Part shown: positions 44,406-53,619 of the stretch, piece after piece
Layout: each line of letters opens with the position of its first letter
How positions within the stretch are numbered: the first letter of the stretch is position 1
Source: JAYPHU01 sp964611435
GTDB lineage: Bacteria; Pseudomonadota; Alphaproteobacteria; Rhodospirillales; UBA2165
Length of the DNA: 64,000 nt
NCBI GenBank assembly: GCA_964611435.1
Contig: CAZSXT010000001.1
Coordinates: 124,001 to 188,000 of the forward strand
Direction of reading: 5' to 3'
Translations under genes and position numbers: made by a program
The notes under the pieces: model-generated
Database searches by the model: none
Told to the model about the DNA's origin: nothing
What the model saw: the letters and a program-made list of their open reading frames with translations, nothing else

Positions 44406-44655
44406 CGTACTACCTGAATTCCTGAATTGTCGGCGCGCCTGCCCGCCGTGATCAAAGGCGCGCTAAAATACAGTGCCGTCCGGAAATTCGCAAACCCCCT
44501 CAGCTTAGGGGCCGGACCCTAATTTGCATGTTGAAGATACTAGCAAATACCGGCCACGAAATCGCCGTTTTTAAGTATTCTTTAAATACCCGGAGCGTAT
44601 TTATGATAGATAAGACGTCGCAAAAATGCGGCAAGTGGTGGATGAAAATTTTCAC
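44406..44655. other. Divergent intergenic region
   Basis: 250 nt between the divergent yfgM-like gene and the lipoprotein gene. AT-rich near 44540-44610, with a possible -10 TATGAT at 44602-44607 reading plus but no good -35. No gene or RNA is supported. Confidence 0.45.
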
Positions 44656-45006
44656 ATGAAAAGATCACTAGTTCTTGCACTGGCATTCTTTCTGACGGCG
44701 TGTTCAGCCGCTTCCACAGCGCCGACCATGTTTCCGCAAATGTTGGGCGTGGAGGGTGTGACAGTGATCGGCACCGGTAAGACCATCAGCGATCACGTTG
44801 TCTCCTTCACCTCCGGAAAAAATTGTTCAACGGTCCGGAAAAACACCGGCCGCCATTATTGCGAAGAAGACGAGGTTACTACCCCCGAGGAAGTCTACTG
44901 CTACAACACGCTGGGCAATGTGTCGTGTTATGCCCAACCCGCGCCCCATGGCGAGCCTTCCGATTTTCTCGGCCATGTGAAATCGGGTGCGCCTCCCGCC
45001 CGTTAA
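44656..45006 (+). CDS. Small Cys-rich lipoprotein of unknown function
   Basis: 116 residues from the ATG at 44656, which gives a compact lipoprotein signal (SLVLALAFFLTAC, lipidated Cys16); the frame is open from 44626. The mature part has TVIGTGKTISDHVVSFTSGKNCSTV, then Cys residues in NCS, HYCEE, VYCYN and VSCYA, an even number that could form two disulfides in the periplasm. I do not recognise a named family. The predicted location is the outer membrane, inner leaflet. Confidence 0.75.
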   Translation: MKRSLVLALAFFLTACSAASTAPTMFPQMLGVEGVTVIGTGKTISDHVVSFTSGKNCSTVRKNTGRHYCEEDEVTTPEEVYCYNTLGNVSCYAQPAPHGEPSDFLGHVKSGAPPAR

Positions 45007-45105
45007 TCGGGCCTTCGTTTAATTCTGTCATTTTTATCGAATCGGGCTACATAAGGTCAGGTCGCCGGCGAGACTCATTTTCGCCGGGAAAGCTGGTGCA
45101 CTACC

Positions 45106-45876
45106 ATGAGACTATGGGCTATCGCGATTTGGAACAGCATTCCGCCGAAATGGTGGGTCGTGCTCGCGCCTTTTGGCGCTATTATCGTGGCCTTCGTGTT
45201 TTGGTTTTTCTTCGGCGGGCTGATAATCGAGCCGGAAGACCCCAGGATCGACCGCTATATTGCGGAATATTCGAAAGTCCTACCCAAGGCCGTCGAAGGG
45301 GACAAACGGTCTCAGTACCGGGTCGCGGTGATGCTGCGGGATGGTCGGATGGGCCAAAAGGAACTCGGCGCGGCCTTAACCTGGATGGAGCGGGCGGCTA
45401 AGGACGGGTATCCGCCGGCCCAGTTGGCGCTGGGCCGGATGCATGCCGGCGGGATCGGCGTTCGGCAGGATTACTCCGCCGCCGCCAAATGGTACGGCGC
45501 GGCAGCGGGTTTCGGAAAGCATCGGGAAGCGCAGTACGAATTCGGGAATCTCTACTTCTACGGACGAGGAATCGGCCAGGATTATTCCGAGGCGATCAAA
45601 TGGTTCAGAAGGGCCGCTCTTCGCGGACATGCGGGCGCGCAAATTTTTATGGGGTCCATGTACGAAAAAGGCTGGGGAACGGAACAGAACTTGGCGGAGT
45701 CTTACGCCTGGTACCGCTTGGCCGCCGCTCAGCCGCGCAAGGCCCGGCTCTACCGCAAGGATGTTAATGTGAAAGCCATTCTTGAGGAGTTGAAGCCGCG
45801 AATGACCCGCCTGGATATCAAAAATGGCAATCGCCGGCTGCGGGAGCTGCAATCAAGAATTCGCGCGGAAAATTAG
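45106..45876 (+). CDS. Sel1-like repeat (TPR) protein, membrane-anchored
   Basis: 256 residues. A hydrophobic helix near residues 14-40 (WWVVLAPFGAIIVAFVFWFF) anchors the protein; then come four Sel1 repeats with the typical A-x-x-x-L-G-x-x-Y-x-x-G-x-G pattern: QYRVAVMLRDGR, AQLALGRMHAGGIGVRQDY, AQYEFGNLYFYGRGIGQDY and AQIFMGSMYEKGWGTEQNL. Such repeats are protein-interaction scaffolds. The partner cannot be inferred from neighbours. Confidence 0.88.
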   Translation: MRLWAIAIWNSIPPKWWVVLAPFGAIIVAFVFWFFFGGLIIEPEDPRIDRYIAEYSKVLPKAVEGDKRSQYRVAVMLRDGRMGQKELGAALTWMERAAKDGYPPAQLALGRMHAGGIGVRQDYSAAAKWYGAAAGFGKHREAQYEFGNLYFYGRGIGQDYSEAIKWFRRAALRGHAGAQIFMGSMYEKGWGTEQNLAESYAWYRLAAAQPRKARLYRKDVNVKAILEELKPRMTRLDIKNGNRRLRELQSRIRAEN

Positions 45877-45887
45877 TCGAAATTGCT

Positions 45888-46562
45888 CTAGTCGAACTGG
45901 AACCCGGTCAGAAGGTAGGCTTCCAGTTTGCTGACCACACCTGGTGAGGGCTTCCGGCCGCCATCGGACACTTCTTGCGCCGGCCGTTTTCGGACCACCA
46001 GTTCGATGCCACACTCCCCAACGGGGGTCAGAGTTTGATCAAAGCGAGACAGGCTATAGCGGTAGGACTCGTCGAGCTTTTGGAGTTTCAAAATCTCCGC
46101 CGCGTCGCCCAGGTCTGCCGCCAGCATCAATATATTGAAGGAGCGCGGGCTCCACGATTTGGTTTTGTGGATTGTGAACGTCCATTTGTGATCCCCATTG
46201 AAGGTGCTTGGAAACTCACCCTGCTCATACAAGTCCTCGTCGGGCACCGTAATGATCAAATGTCCGCCGGGTTTGACGGCGCGAAACCAGTTGGTGAGAC
46301 CTACTTTCGGATCATCAAGATGCTCGAGACAATGACTGGAGTGAACGAAGTCAAAACTTTCGTCGGAAATGGACTCCAACGTCTGGGCGTTGCCGTCTTC
46401 TTTGTCGAATACTTCCACGCCAGTCATCCGCGGGAAAAATTCGCGGTAGAGAGAAAGCGGATCAGGTGCGCCGCCGATATCCAGGCCCTGACCAACAAAG
46501 TAACGGTTGATGAAGTTCGGCTCCCGGGTGCGTCGCGAAATAGATTTGCTGCATTCCTTCAT
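45888..46562 (-). CDS. Class I SAM-dependent methyltransferase
   Basis: 224 residues. The SAM-binding glycine motif is GLDIGGAPDPLSLY at residues 29-42, followed by VHSSHCLEHLDDPKVGLTNWF and VKPGGHLIITVPDEDLYEQG, as in methyltransferase type 11 / glycan-linked methyltransferases. The substrate is unknown. It ends 11 nt from the Sel1 gene on the other strand and begins 32 nt after the SDR gene, so it may be the last gene of the purF block transcript. Confidence 0.85.
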   Translation of the reverse strand: MKECSKSISRRTREPNFINRYFVGQGLDIGGAPDPLSLYREFFPRMTGVEVFDKEDGNAQTLESISDESFDFVHSSHCLEHLDDPKVGLTNWFRAVKPGGHLIITVPDEDLYEQGEFPSTFNGDHKWTFTIHKTKSWSPRSFNILMLAADLGDAAEILKLQKLDESYRYSLSRFDQTLTPVGECGIELVVRKRPAQEVSDGGRKPSPGVVSKLEAYLLTGFQFD

Positions 46563-46594
46563 AGCGGCCTCATATCATCACAGTCACTGACGGC

Positions 46595-47335
46595 TTAGCT
46601 GGCGATCTCCGCGTCGCTGCCCTCGATGGCGACGCTCTCCCCATTGATCTGACAATCAGGCAAACACAAGGGTGCAATTTGATCGGCCACAAACTCCGGC
46701 GTGCGCAGGGTCAGCGGGTCTTCGCCCGGAAACGCCTGTTTGCGCATGCCGGTCCTGGTGCCGCCCGGATTAAACAGGTTCACCCGCATCGGGGTTTCCT
46801 TGATCTCGTCCGCATAGGTTTTGACCATCATTTCCAGCGCCGCCTTGCTGACGGCGTAGACACTCCAATAGGCGCGGGCGACTTGTCCTGCGGTGGAGGT
46901 GACATAGACCGACCGGCCGGCATCGGATTGCCGTAAAAGCGGATCCATACTGCGGATCAGGCGAAAATTGACCGTGGTGTTCACGGCCATGGTTTGGTCC
47001 CAGACGCTTGGGTCCAGTTGATGCATTGGGCCGATGGTGCCCAGCATTCCAGCTGCCGCGACGACAATATCCAGTTTCTTATATCGCTCGAACAGCGCCG
47101 CGCCCAAATTGTCGATACCGTCGAAATCAGTCAGGTCCAAAGGGGTGAGGGTTGCCGTACCGCCCAACGCCTTAATTTCGTCGTCCAGTTCTTCCAGCGC
47201 ACCGGTGGTTCTGCCGACCGCAACCACGTGCGCTCCAAGAGAGGCAAGTTTCTTGGCCACGGCCGCACCGATACCGCGCGATGCACCGGTGACGAGAGCA
47301 ATGCGCCCGTCCAAAATCTTGTCGGTTTCGGTCAT
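46595..47335 (-). CDS. SDR-family NAD(P)-dependent oxidoreductase
   Basis: 246 residues. Cofactor motif VTGASRGIGAAVAKKLA at residues 15-31, N-A-A-G-like AAAGMLGT, and catalytic Y-x-x-x-K in VYAVSKAALEMM. Its start overlaps the purF stop (ATGA, 47332-47335), a coupled arrangement seen in other Alphaproteobacteria. The substrate is not evident from the sequence. Confidence 0.93.
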   Translation of the reverse strand: MTETDKILDGRIALVTGASRGIGAAVAKKLASLGAHVVAVGRTTGALEELDDEIKALGGTATLTPLDLTDFDGIDNLGAALFERYKKLDIVVAAAGMLGTIGPMHQLDPSVWDQTMAVNTTVNFRLIRSMDPLLRQSDAGRSVYVTSTAGQVARAYWSVYAVSKAALEMMVKTYADEIKETPMRVNLFNPGGTRTGMRKQAFPGEDPLTLRTPEFVADQIAPLCLPDCQINGESVAIEGSDAEIAS

Positions 47336-48786
47336 CGTTGTTCTGTCAGAAGAGACAATTGGGCGGGCATCGGGCCACCGTTCCTATCGGTCAGGTGAAT
47401 GGGATACTCGCCAGAGAAACAGGCGTCGCAATATTGTGGCCCTTCAGAAATTCGGGATTGTTCGCCCACGGCGCGATAGAGACCGTCCATGCTGATAAAG
47501 GCCAGCGTGTCGGCGCCGATGTGCCGCGCCATTTGATCGGTGTCCATGCGCGAGGCGAGCAGTTGTTCCTGTTCCGGCGTGTCGATACCGTAATAACAGG
47601 AATGGGTGGTCGGCGGACTGGATATCCGCATATGGACTTCCTTGGCGCCGGCGCTGCGGACCATATCCACAATTTTTTCCGACGTCGTCCCCCGAACAAT
47701 GGAATCATCCACCAGAACCACTTTTTTGCCTTCCAGATACCCGCGGTTGGCGTTGTGCTTCAATCGGACGCCAAGGTGACGGATTTGCGCCGACGGCTCG
47801 ATAAACGTACGGCCCACATAGTGGTTGCGAATGATGCCTAGCTCGAAGCTTACCTGTGCCTGCTCCGCATAGCCAATGGCCGCCGGCACACCGGAATCCG
47901 GCACGGGCACGACGATGTCGCTTTCCACATGGCTTTCTCGCGCCAACTCCGCGCCGATCCGCTTGCGGACGTCGTAGACATTCATGCCCTCAACCGTGCT
48001 ATCGGGACGGGCGAAGTAAATGTATTCAAAGATGCAAAAGCGCTTCTCCTGTTTGGTGAAGGGCTTGATACTGCGCATTCCCTCATCGTTGATGATAACG
48101 ATTTCGCCGGGATCGATGTCCCGTACAAAGCTGGCGCCGATAATATCCAACGCACAGGTTTCAGAGCACAAGATGTAAGCATCATCCAATTTGCCCAAAA
48201 TCAACGGCCGGACGCCCATAGGGTCGCGTACGCCGATGAGTGAATCTTTGGTCATGGCGACAACCGAATATGCGCCCTCCACTTGGCGCAGGGCATCAAT
48301 CACCCGATCAACCACCGTCGAATAGAGGCTGACGGCGATCAGATGAATCATAATTTCCGTGTCCATGGTGGACTGAAAGATGCAGCCGCGCTCGACCAGT
48401 TGCCGGCGCAAGGCGTAGGCGTTGGTAAGGTTGCCATTATGGGCGATGGCGAGGCCGCCGAACCCGAACTCAGCGAAAATAGGCTGCACATTGCGCAGCA
48501 TCGTCTCGCCGGCGGTTGAATAGCGGTTGTGGCCGATCGCCGTGTGGCCGGGTAGGCCCGCGATGACGTCTTCCGAACTGAAATTGTCGCCGACTAGGCC
48601 CAAGGACCGATGGGTGTGAAACTGTTCGCCTCCGAAGCTGACAATCCCCGCGGCTTCCTGTCCCCGATGCTGTAATGAGTGAAGACCCAGCGCCGTATGG
48701 GCCGAGGCGTCTTTGTGTCCGCGAATACCGAACACACCGCACTCTTCATGAAATTTATCGTCTTCGAATGGATGCGTGGTGATCAT
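47332..48786 (-). CDS. purF: Amidophosphoribosyltransferase
   Basis: 484 residues, the first committed enzyme of purine synthesis. A 15-residue propeptide precedes the glutaminase nucleophile Cys16 (HEECGVFGIRGHKDA). The glutaminase domain includes HNRYSTAGE and NGNLTNAYALR; the phosphoribosyltransferase domain has the PRPP motif VVLVDDSIVRGTTS. It lies 15 nt after cvpA. Confidence 0.97.
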   Translation of the reverse strand: MITTHPFEDDKFHEECGVFGIRGHKDASAHTALGLHSLQHRGQEAAGIVSFGGEQFHTHRSLGLVGDNFSSEDVIAGLPGHTAIGHNRYSTAGETMLRNVQPIFAEFGFGGLAIAHNGNLTNAYALRRQLVERGCIFQSTMDTEIMIHLIAVSLYSTVVDRVIDALRQVEGAYSVVAMTKDSLIGVRDPMGVRPLILGKLDDAYILCSETCALDIIGASFVRDIDPGEIVIINDEGMRSIKPFTKQEKRFCIFEYIYFARPDSTVEGMNVYDVRKRIGAELARESHVESDIVVPVPDSGVPAAIGYAEQAQVSFELGIIRNHYVGRTFIEPSAQIRHLGVRLKHNANRGYLEGKKVVLVDDSIVRGTTSEKIVDMVRSAGAKEVHMRISSPPTTHSCYYGIDTPEQEQLLASRMDTDQMARHIGADTLAFISMDGLYRAVGEQSRISEGPQYCDACFSGEYPIHLTDRNGGPMPAQLSLLTEQR

Positions 48787-48801
48787 GGAGCGTTGGCTTA
48801 C

Positions 48802-49488
48802 CTAATTCTTTTGGTTCAACCGTTCGATGGCGTTGTTGAGGCTTCCGCGTTCCTTATTATCATATCCTGGCCGCTGTTCATCCTTTGATTTTTCAATCTC
48901 CGGCTTCAACAGCTTTTCGAACACGGATTTTCCAACCGAGTCAGTGGTTTGTTTGGCTTTGTTGGTAACATCATCAGCCGCTTTCTTGGTCATGACCTTG
49001 AAATTGGCGGGCAGGACATCGTTCAGAAACTTAGCGCCCAAGCGAATCATCGGCTTGGACTTGGCCTCTTTGATCATCGCCGGCTGATCTTTTTCTTCCC
49101 AAATATTCTCCACCACTAAATAAGAGCCGGTGATGATCAGAACAGAAGTAATCAATCCCGCCAGCATGCCCAGGGACCGGTCGAGCGCGTTCAATCGGCT
49201 TTTCCGAACCCATCCGCCGATAACAGAGCTTGCGAGGAACAGCACCACCAAGGTGACCAAAAAGATCGCGACGCCCGCGGCAAGATCAGCGAAAAACTGC
49301 TCTTTGATATACTGGCGGGCATAGGGCTGCGCCATGGGCAAGGTGATCAGCGTAATAATGCCCGCGCCGACCCAGGAAATGATAAACAATCCGCCCCGGA
49401 CAAAGCCGAGGGCAAGCCCCATCAACCCGCCGAACAGGATGACGACGAGAACGCCGATATCGATGATATTGAGGGGCAGATTTTCCAC
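48802..49488 (-). CDS. cvpA: CvpA family membrane protein
   Basis: 228 residues from a GTG at 49488. Four membrane helices in the first 130 residues, starting NIIDIGVLVVILFGGLMGLALGFVRGG, identify CvpA. The C-terminal 90 residues are charged and cytosolic. CvpA is linked to colicin V export and envelope homeostasis, and its gene commonly sits before purF as here. Confidence 0.92.
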   Translation of the reverse strand: MENLPLNIIDIGVLVVILFGGLMGLALGFVRGGLFIISWVGAGIITLITLPMAQPYARQYIKEQFFADLAAGVAIFLVTLVVLFLASSVIGGWVRKSRLNALDRSLGMLAGLITSVLIITGSYLVVENIWEEKDQPAMIKEAKSKPMIRLGAKFLNDVLPANFKVMTKKAADDVTNKAKQTTDSVGKSVFEKLLKPEIEKSKDEQRPGYDNKERGSLNNAIERLNQKN

Positions 49489-49527
49489 GTTTCGTTTGCT
49501 TTCTGTACTTGTTGCCGCGGGCCGGGG

Positions 49528-50943
49528 CTAGCCACCGGCCAACACGGATGGGGGGGCGGCTTTTACCGGGCGCAGCAGCCCCACAAGTTCATTCAGATGT
49601 TCGATCTCTCGCACTGTGATACCGTCAGCCTTTGGCGCCGAGCGGCCGCCTTTTCGTTTGGTCTTCGGCATGATCGCCTGAGAGAACCCGAGCTTGGAGG
49701 CTTCCTTCAGGCGGGCTTCGCTTTGGCTGACCGGGCGTACTTCGCCGGATAGACCCACCTCACCGAAGACGATGGTATCCATGGGCACCGGTGTGCCCGA
49801 TATAGACGAAATCAACGCCGCTGCAACCGCTAAATCCGCCGCCGGCTCGCTGATCCTCAAACCGCCGGCCACATTGAGATAGACATCGTTGGCGCCCACG
49901 GATAAATCCGAGCGCGCTTCAAGCACAGCCAGGATCATGTTGAGCCGTCCGCTGTCCCAGCCGACCACGGCGCGACGCGGTGTGCCAAAGCTTGTCGGCG
50001 CTGTGAGCGCCTGAATTTCGACCAGCATAGGCCGGCTGCCCTCGATTCCGGCAAACACACTGGCGCCGCTCACTTCGCCGTCACGGTCGCCCAGGAACAA
50101 GGCGGAGGGATTGGCGACCTCAGCCAGGCCGGTGTCCATCATCTCGAACACGCCGATCTCGTCGGCTGGGCCGAAGCGGTTCTTCACGGCGCGCAGAATA
50201 CGGAATTGATGGCCTCGTTCGCCTTCAAAGTAGAGAACCGTATCGACCATGTGTTCCAGAACTTTGGGACCGGCGATCGCCCCTTCCTTCGTAACATGAC
50301 CGACCAGGAACAGGCCAAAGCCGCGCCGCTTGGCCAGACGGATGAGTTCCTGGGCAGAGGTTCGGACCTGGGCCACCGTCCCTGGCGCCGAATCCAGATT
50401 ATCGACGTAGAGAGTCTGTATGGAATCGGCGACCACAACATGCGGCGGCTGCGCCTCGTCCAAGGTGGCGACGATGTCCCGAACACTGGTAGCCGACGCC
50501 AGCTCGACCGGCGCGTCGGCAAGGCCCAAACGTTCGGCGCGCATGCGAACCTGATCGACGGCTTCCTCGCCGGAAATATACACGGCTCGCATGTTATCTC
50601 CCGACTTGGCGAGGGAGGCAGTTGCCTGTAGCAACAATGTCGATTTACCGATGCCCGGATCGCCACCCACAAGCATTGCCGAGCCCGGCACCAAACCGCC
50701 GCCGCAAACCCGGTCGAACTCGGCAATGCCGGTTTGGAACCGGGGCGGGCGTTTTTCCTCCCCGGTCAGGCCGACGAACTGTATTTTCTTACCCTTGCCG
50801 CCAGATAGGCCTTTTGGCGCGCTTTCGGTGGACTGTTCCTCGATCAAGGTATTCCAGGCGCCGCAACCATCGCATTGGCCTGCCCATTTAGAATGACTGG
50901 CGCCGCAGTCCTGGCAAACAAAGACTGATTTGGCCCGCGCCAT
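49528..50943 (-). CDS. radA: DNA repair protein RadA
   Basis: 471 residues. A zinc finger (C10, C13, C24, C27) is followed by a RecA-like domain with Walker A GGDPGIGKSTLLLQ, the RadA signature VKNRFGPADEIGVFEM, and a Lon-protease-like C-terminal domain (GGLRISEPAADLAVAAALIS). RadA is a helicase that promotes branch migration in recombination. Its ATG shares a base with the mlaF stop at 50943. Confidence 0.97.
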   Translation of the reverse strand: MARAKSVFVCQDCGASHSKWAGQCDGCGAWNTLIEEQSTESAPKGLSGGKGKKIQFVGLTGEEKRPPRFQTGIAEFDRVCGGGLVPGSAMLVGGDPGIGKSTLLLQATASLAKSGDNMRAVYISGEEAVDQVRMRAERLGLADAPVELASATSVRDIVATLDEAQPPHVVVADSIQTLYVDNLDSAPGTVAQVRTSAQELIRLAKRRGFGLFLVGHVTKEGAIAGPKVLEHMVDTVLYFEGERGHQFRILRAVKNRFGPADEIGVFEMMDTGLAEVANPSALFLGDRDGEVSGASVFAGIEGSRPMLVEIQALTAPTSFGTPRRAVVGWDSGRLNMILAVLEARSDLSVGANDVYLNVAGGLRISEPAADLAVAAALISSISGTPVPMDTIVFGEVGLSGEVRPVSQSEARLKEASKLGFSQAIMPKTKRKGGRSAPKADGITVREIEHLNELVGLLRPVKAAPPSVLAGG

Positions 50944-51710
50944 TACCTGCGGACCGCCATCTGGATCGGACCGTCGGTCCGTCCTTCGATGAATTGACTG
51001 ACATACTCATTACCGCTGATATCGATCTCGTCCGTCGGGCCGATCCAGATAATCCTGCCCTGGAAGATCATGGCGATCCGGTCGGCAATTTTCCGCGCGC
51101 TCTGCATGTCATGGGTGATGGTCAGCGTGGTGGCGCCGGTTTCCTGCACACAGTGGACGATCAGGTCGTTGATGATATCGCCCATGATCGGATCCAGACC
51201 CGTAGTGGGCTCATCGAAAAAGATAATCTCCGGCTGGCTGGCGATGGCGCGGGCAAGGCCGACCCGCTTGCGCATGCCGCTCGACAGCTCCGCCGGATAG
51301 CGGTCGGCGATTTCGGGCCCAAGACCCACCAGCGCCATCTTGGCGATCGCCACATCGCGGGCGTTCCGGCGGCTGACCGCGCCCGTGGACATCAGACCGA
51401 AGGTTACGTTTTCCCAAACTGTTTGGCTGTCGAACAGGGCGGCATACTGAAACAGCATGCCGATCTTGTTGTTTATCCCTTCCCGCTCGCCAGAGCTGAT
51501 GCCCACGACTTCTTCGCCGCCGATCTTGATCGAGCCTTCTTCGGGGGTCAGGAGACCGAGAATACATTTCAGCATCACCGACTTGCCCACGCCTGAGCCG
51601 CCGATGACGACGACAGATTCACCTTCTTCGATATCCAGATTGAAATTGTCGAGAACGACTTTTTCGCCGAAACGCTTGCTGACGCCTTGCATACTGATCT
51701 TTGAGACCAT
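50943..51710 (-). CDS. mlaF: Phospholipid ABC transporter ATP-binding protein MlaF
   Basis: 255 residues from the ATG at 51710 (GGTGG just upstream); a GTG at 51719 would overlap mlaE. ABC ATPase with Walker A GGSGVGKSVMLK, signature LSSGMRKRVGLARAIA and Walker B IIFFDEPTTGLDP. MlaF powers the MlaE permease in keeping outer-membrane lipid asymmetry. mlaD and mlaB are not in this window. Confidence 0.94.
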   Translation of the reverse strand: MVSKISMQGVSKRFGEKVVLDNFNLDIEEGESVVVIGGSGVGKSVMLKCILGLLTPEEGSIKIGGEEVVGISSGEREGINNKIGMLFQYAALFDSQTVWENVTFGLMSTGAVSRRNARDVAIAKMALVGLGPEIADRYPAELSSGMRKRVGLARAIASQPEIIFFDEPTTGLDPIMGDIINDLIVHCVQETGATTLTITHDMQSARKIADRIAMIFQGRIIWIGPTDEIDISGNEYVSQFIEGRTDGPIQMAVRR

Positions 51711-51711
51711 T

Positions 51712-52491
51712 CTAGCCACCAGCCGCGAAGAAGATACCCGTCAGGATGTAGTCGAAGCAGAGGATCAAAATAGAAGATGACACCACGGCATTGGTCGTCG
51801 CCTGGCCGACGCCTTGAGCGCCACCCTTTGAGTTATAGCCGTGATAGCAGCCCATCAGGGCGATAATGAAGCCAAAGATACTGGCCTTTACCAAACCGGA
51901 GACCACGTCGAGGGTCTCCATGAATTCGTAGGTCGACTGTAAATAATTAGCAGCGTTGAAGCCCAGCTTGTAGACAGCGACCAGATAGCCGCCCATCACG
52001 CCGATAATGTCGGCGACCACCACCAGCAGCGGCAGCATGGTCAGACCGGCAATCAACCGGGGGACAACAAGATATTTGAACGGGTTGGTGGAAAGGGTGG
52101 TGAGCGCATCGACCTGTTCAGTCACCCGCATGGTGCCGATCTCGGCGGCCATGGAGGCGCCGATGCGGCCCGAAACCATCAACCCCGCCAAGACCGGGCC
52201 CAATTCCCGGGTGATAGACAAGACCACTACATTGGCGACCGCGCCTTCCGCATTAAATCGGGAGAAGCCGGTGAAACTTTGCAAGGCCAGCACCATCCCG
52301 GCGAAGACGGCGGTCAGTCCGACGACGGGCAGGGAATAATAACCGATCTCGATCATCTGGCGGCCGATGATCCGCGGATAGAATGGCGGGCGAATGGCGT
52401 GGGACAGCGCCGTGCCGGTAAAGATCGTGATCCGGCCGATGGTCGCCAGGAAGCCGAAGGTCACCGCACCGATATGTTGGAGAAAAACCAA
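51712..52491 (-). CDS. mlaE: Phospholipid ABC transporter permease MlaE
   Basis: 259 residues from a TTG at 52491, which gives the normal family N-terminus. MlaE/MlaE-like permease with the conserved block FAGMVLALQSFTGFSRF, RELGPVLAGLMVSGRIGASMAAEIGTMRVTEQ-type central loop, and about five membrane helices. It stops 2 nt before the mlaF ATG and starts 4 nt after alr. Confidence 0.94.
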   Translation of the reverse strand: MVFLQHIGAVTFGFLATIGRITIFTGTALSHAIRPPFYPRIIGRQMIEIGYYSLPVVGLTAVFAGMVLALQSFTGFSRFNAEGAVANVVVLSITRELGPVLAGLMVSGRIGASMAAEIGTMRVTEQVDALTTLSTNPFKYLVVPRLIAGLTMLPLLVVVADIIGVMGGYLVAVYKLGFNAANYLQSTYEFMETLDVVSGLVKASIFGFIIALMGCYHGYNSKGGAQGVGQATTNAVVSSSILILCFDYILTGIFFAAGG

Positions 52492-52495
52492 TGTC

Positions 52496-53611
52496 CTACC
52501 CGCCCACGTAGGTCCGGTAAAAACGCGCGCCCAGGCCGGTCAGAATTTCGTAACTGATCGTGTCGGCGTCGTGCGCGACATCGTCTGTGGATTGTTGGGG
52601 GCCGATGAAATCGACAAGGGCGCCGGGCGCCGTCAAATAGTCGGGAACAGAGGAGACGTCTAGGGTCGTCAGATCCATCGAAACACGTCCCACTACCGGC
52701 ACCTCATGTGACTCGATCCAGGCCTTCCCGGTATTGCCGAGGGAGCGAAAATAACCATCCGCGTATCCCAGGGCGACGGTTGCAATCCGTGCTGGTCCGG
52801 ACGCCTGATGCGTCGCACCATAGCCAACGGTCTGTGGGGTGTCAACGGAACGCACCTGGAGGATTTTTCCTTGTAAACGAATGACTTGCGCCATCGGATT
52901 GGGGGAATCAGGCGTCGGATTTCCGCCATATAGAGCGATGCCAGGACGGGTAAGATCAAAGTGATAATCTGTCCCCAGAAATACACCTGCAGAAGCCGCC
53001 AAGCTGGCTTTTTGACCCTCGAAATGGGCGAGGGCGTCGGTAAACGCGGTCAGCTGCTGGTTATTCAGCGGATGCACGGAATCTTCACCGCAGGCCAGGT
53101 GGCTGAGGATCGTCTTTATTTCTATCTTCGGTCCGATATCCGGCGATTCCCTGAAGGCCTGCAGCTCTTCCTCGTTGAGACCTAGGCGGGCCATCCCGGT
53201 ATCTATATGAATATCCGCCGGTAGCGTCCGGCCAAGTGTTTCCTGATGCTCCAGCCATAGGTTGATCTGGTAGAGACTGTTGAGCACCGGGAATGCCTTG
53301 ATCTCTGCAAGAGGTTCAGGCCAGCCCGGCAACAGCCCATCGAACACATGAATATGGGCTTCCGGCAGGACATCCCTGAGGGCGATGGCTTCATCGACGG
53401 TTGCCACGAAAAAGGTCGAACAGCCGGCACGGCTAAGGGCAGGGGCCACCCGGTCGAGGCCTAATCCGTAGGCGTTGGCTTTTACGACCGCGCTCGTTTC
53501 ACTGTTGGGGGCTTTTTTCTGAAGGGTGCGGTAATTGCGGACGATGGCGTCCAGATTAATGGTCAGGCGTGCGCCGTGAACATCACCGCGTGTGGCCGAC
53601 GACAACGCCAT
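52496..53611 (-). CDS. alr: Alanine racemase
   Basis: 371 residues, a fold-III PLP enzyme making D-alanine for peptidoglycan. The PLP lysine is K44 in AVVKANAYGLG; the opposing catalytic Tyr is in VGYGATHQ, and RVSMDLTTLDVS is the conserved C-terminal block. It lies 8 nt after dnaB, a common alphaproteobacterial order (dnaB-alr). Confidence 0.97.
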   Translation of the reverse strand: MALSSATRGDVHGARLTINLDAIVRNYRTLQKKAPNSETSAVVKANAYGLGLDRVAPALSRAGCSTFFVATVDEAIALRDVLPEAHIHVFDGLLPGWPEPLAEIKAFPVLNSLYQINLWLEHQETLGRTLPADIHIDTGMARLGLNEEELQAFRESPDIGPKIEIKTILSHLACGEDSVHPLNNQQLTAFTDALAHFEGQKASLAASAGVFLGTDYHFDLTRPGIALYGGNPTPDSPNPMAQVIRLQGKILQVRSVDTPQTVGYGATHQASGPARIATVALGYADGYFRSLGNTGKAWIESHEVPVVGRVSMDLTTLDVSSVPDYLTAPGALVDFIGPQQSTDDVAHDADTISYEILTGLGARFYRTYVGG

Positions 53612-53619
53612 GGCACGCG

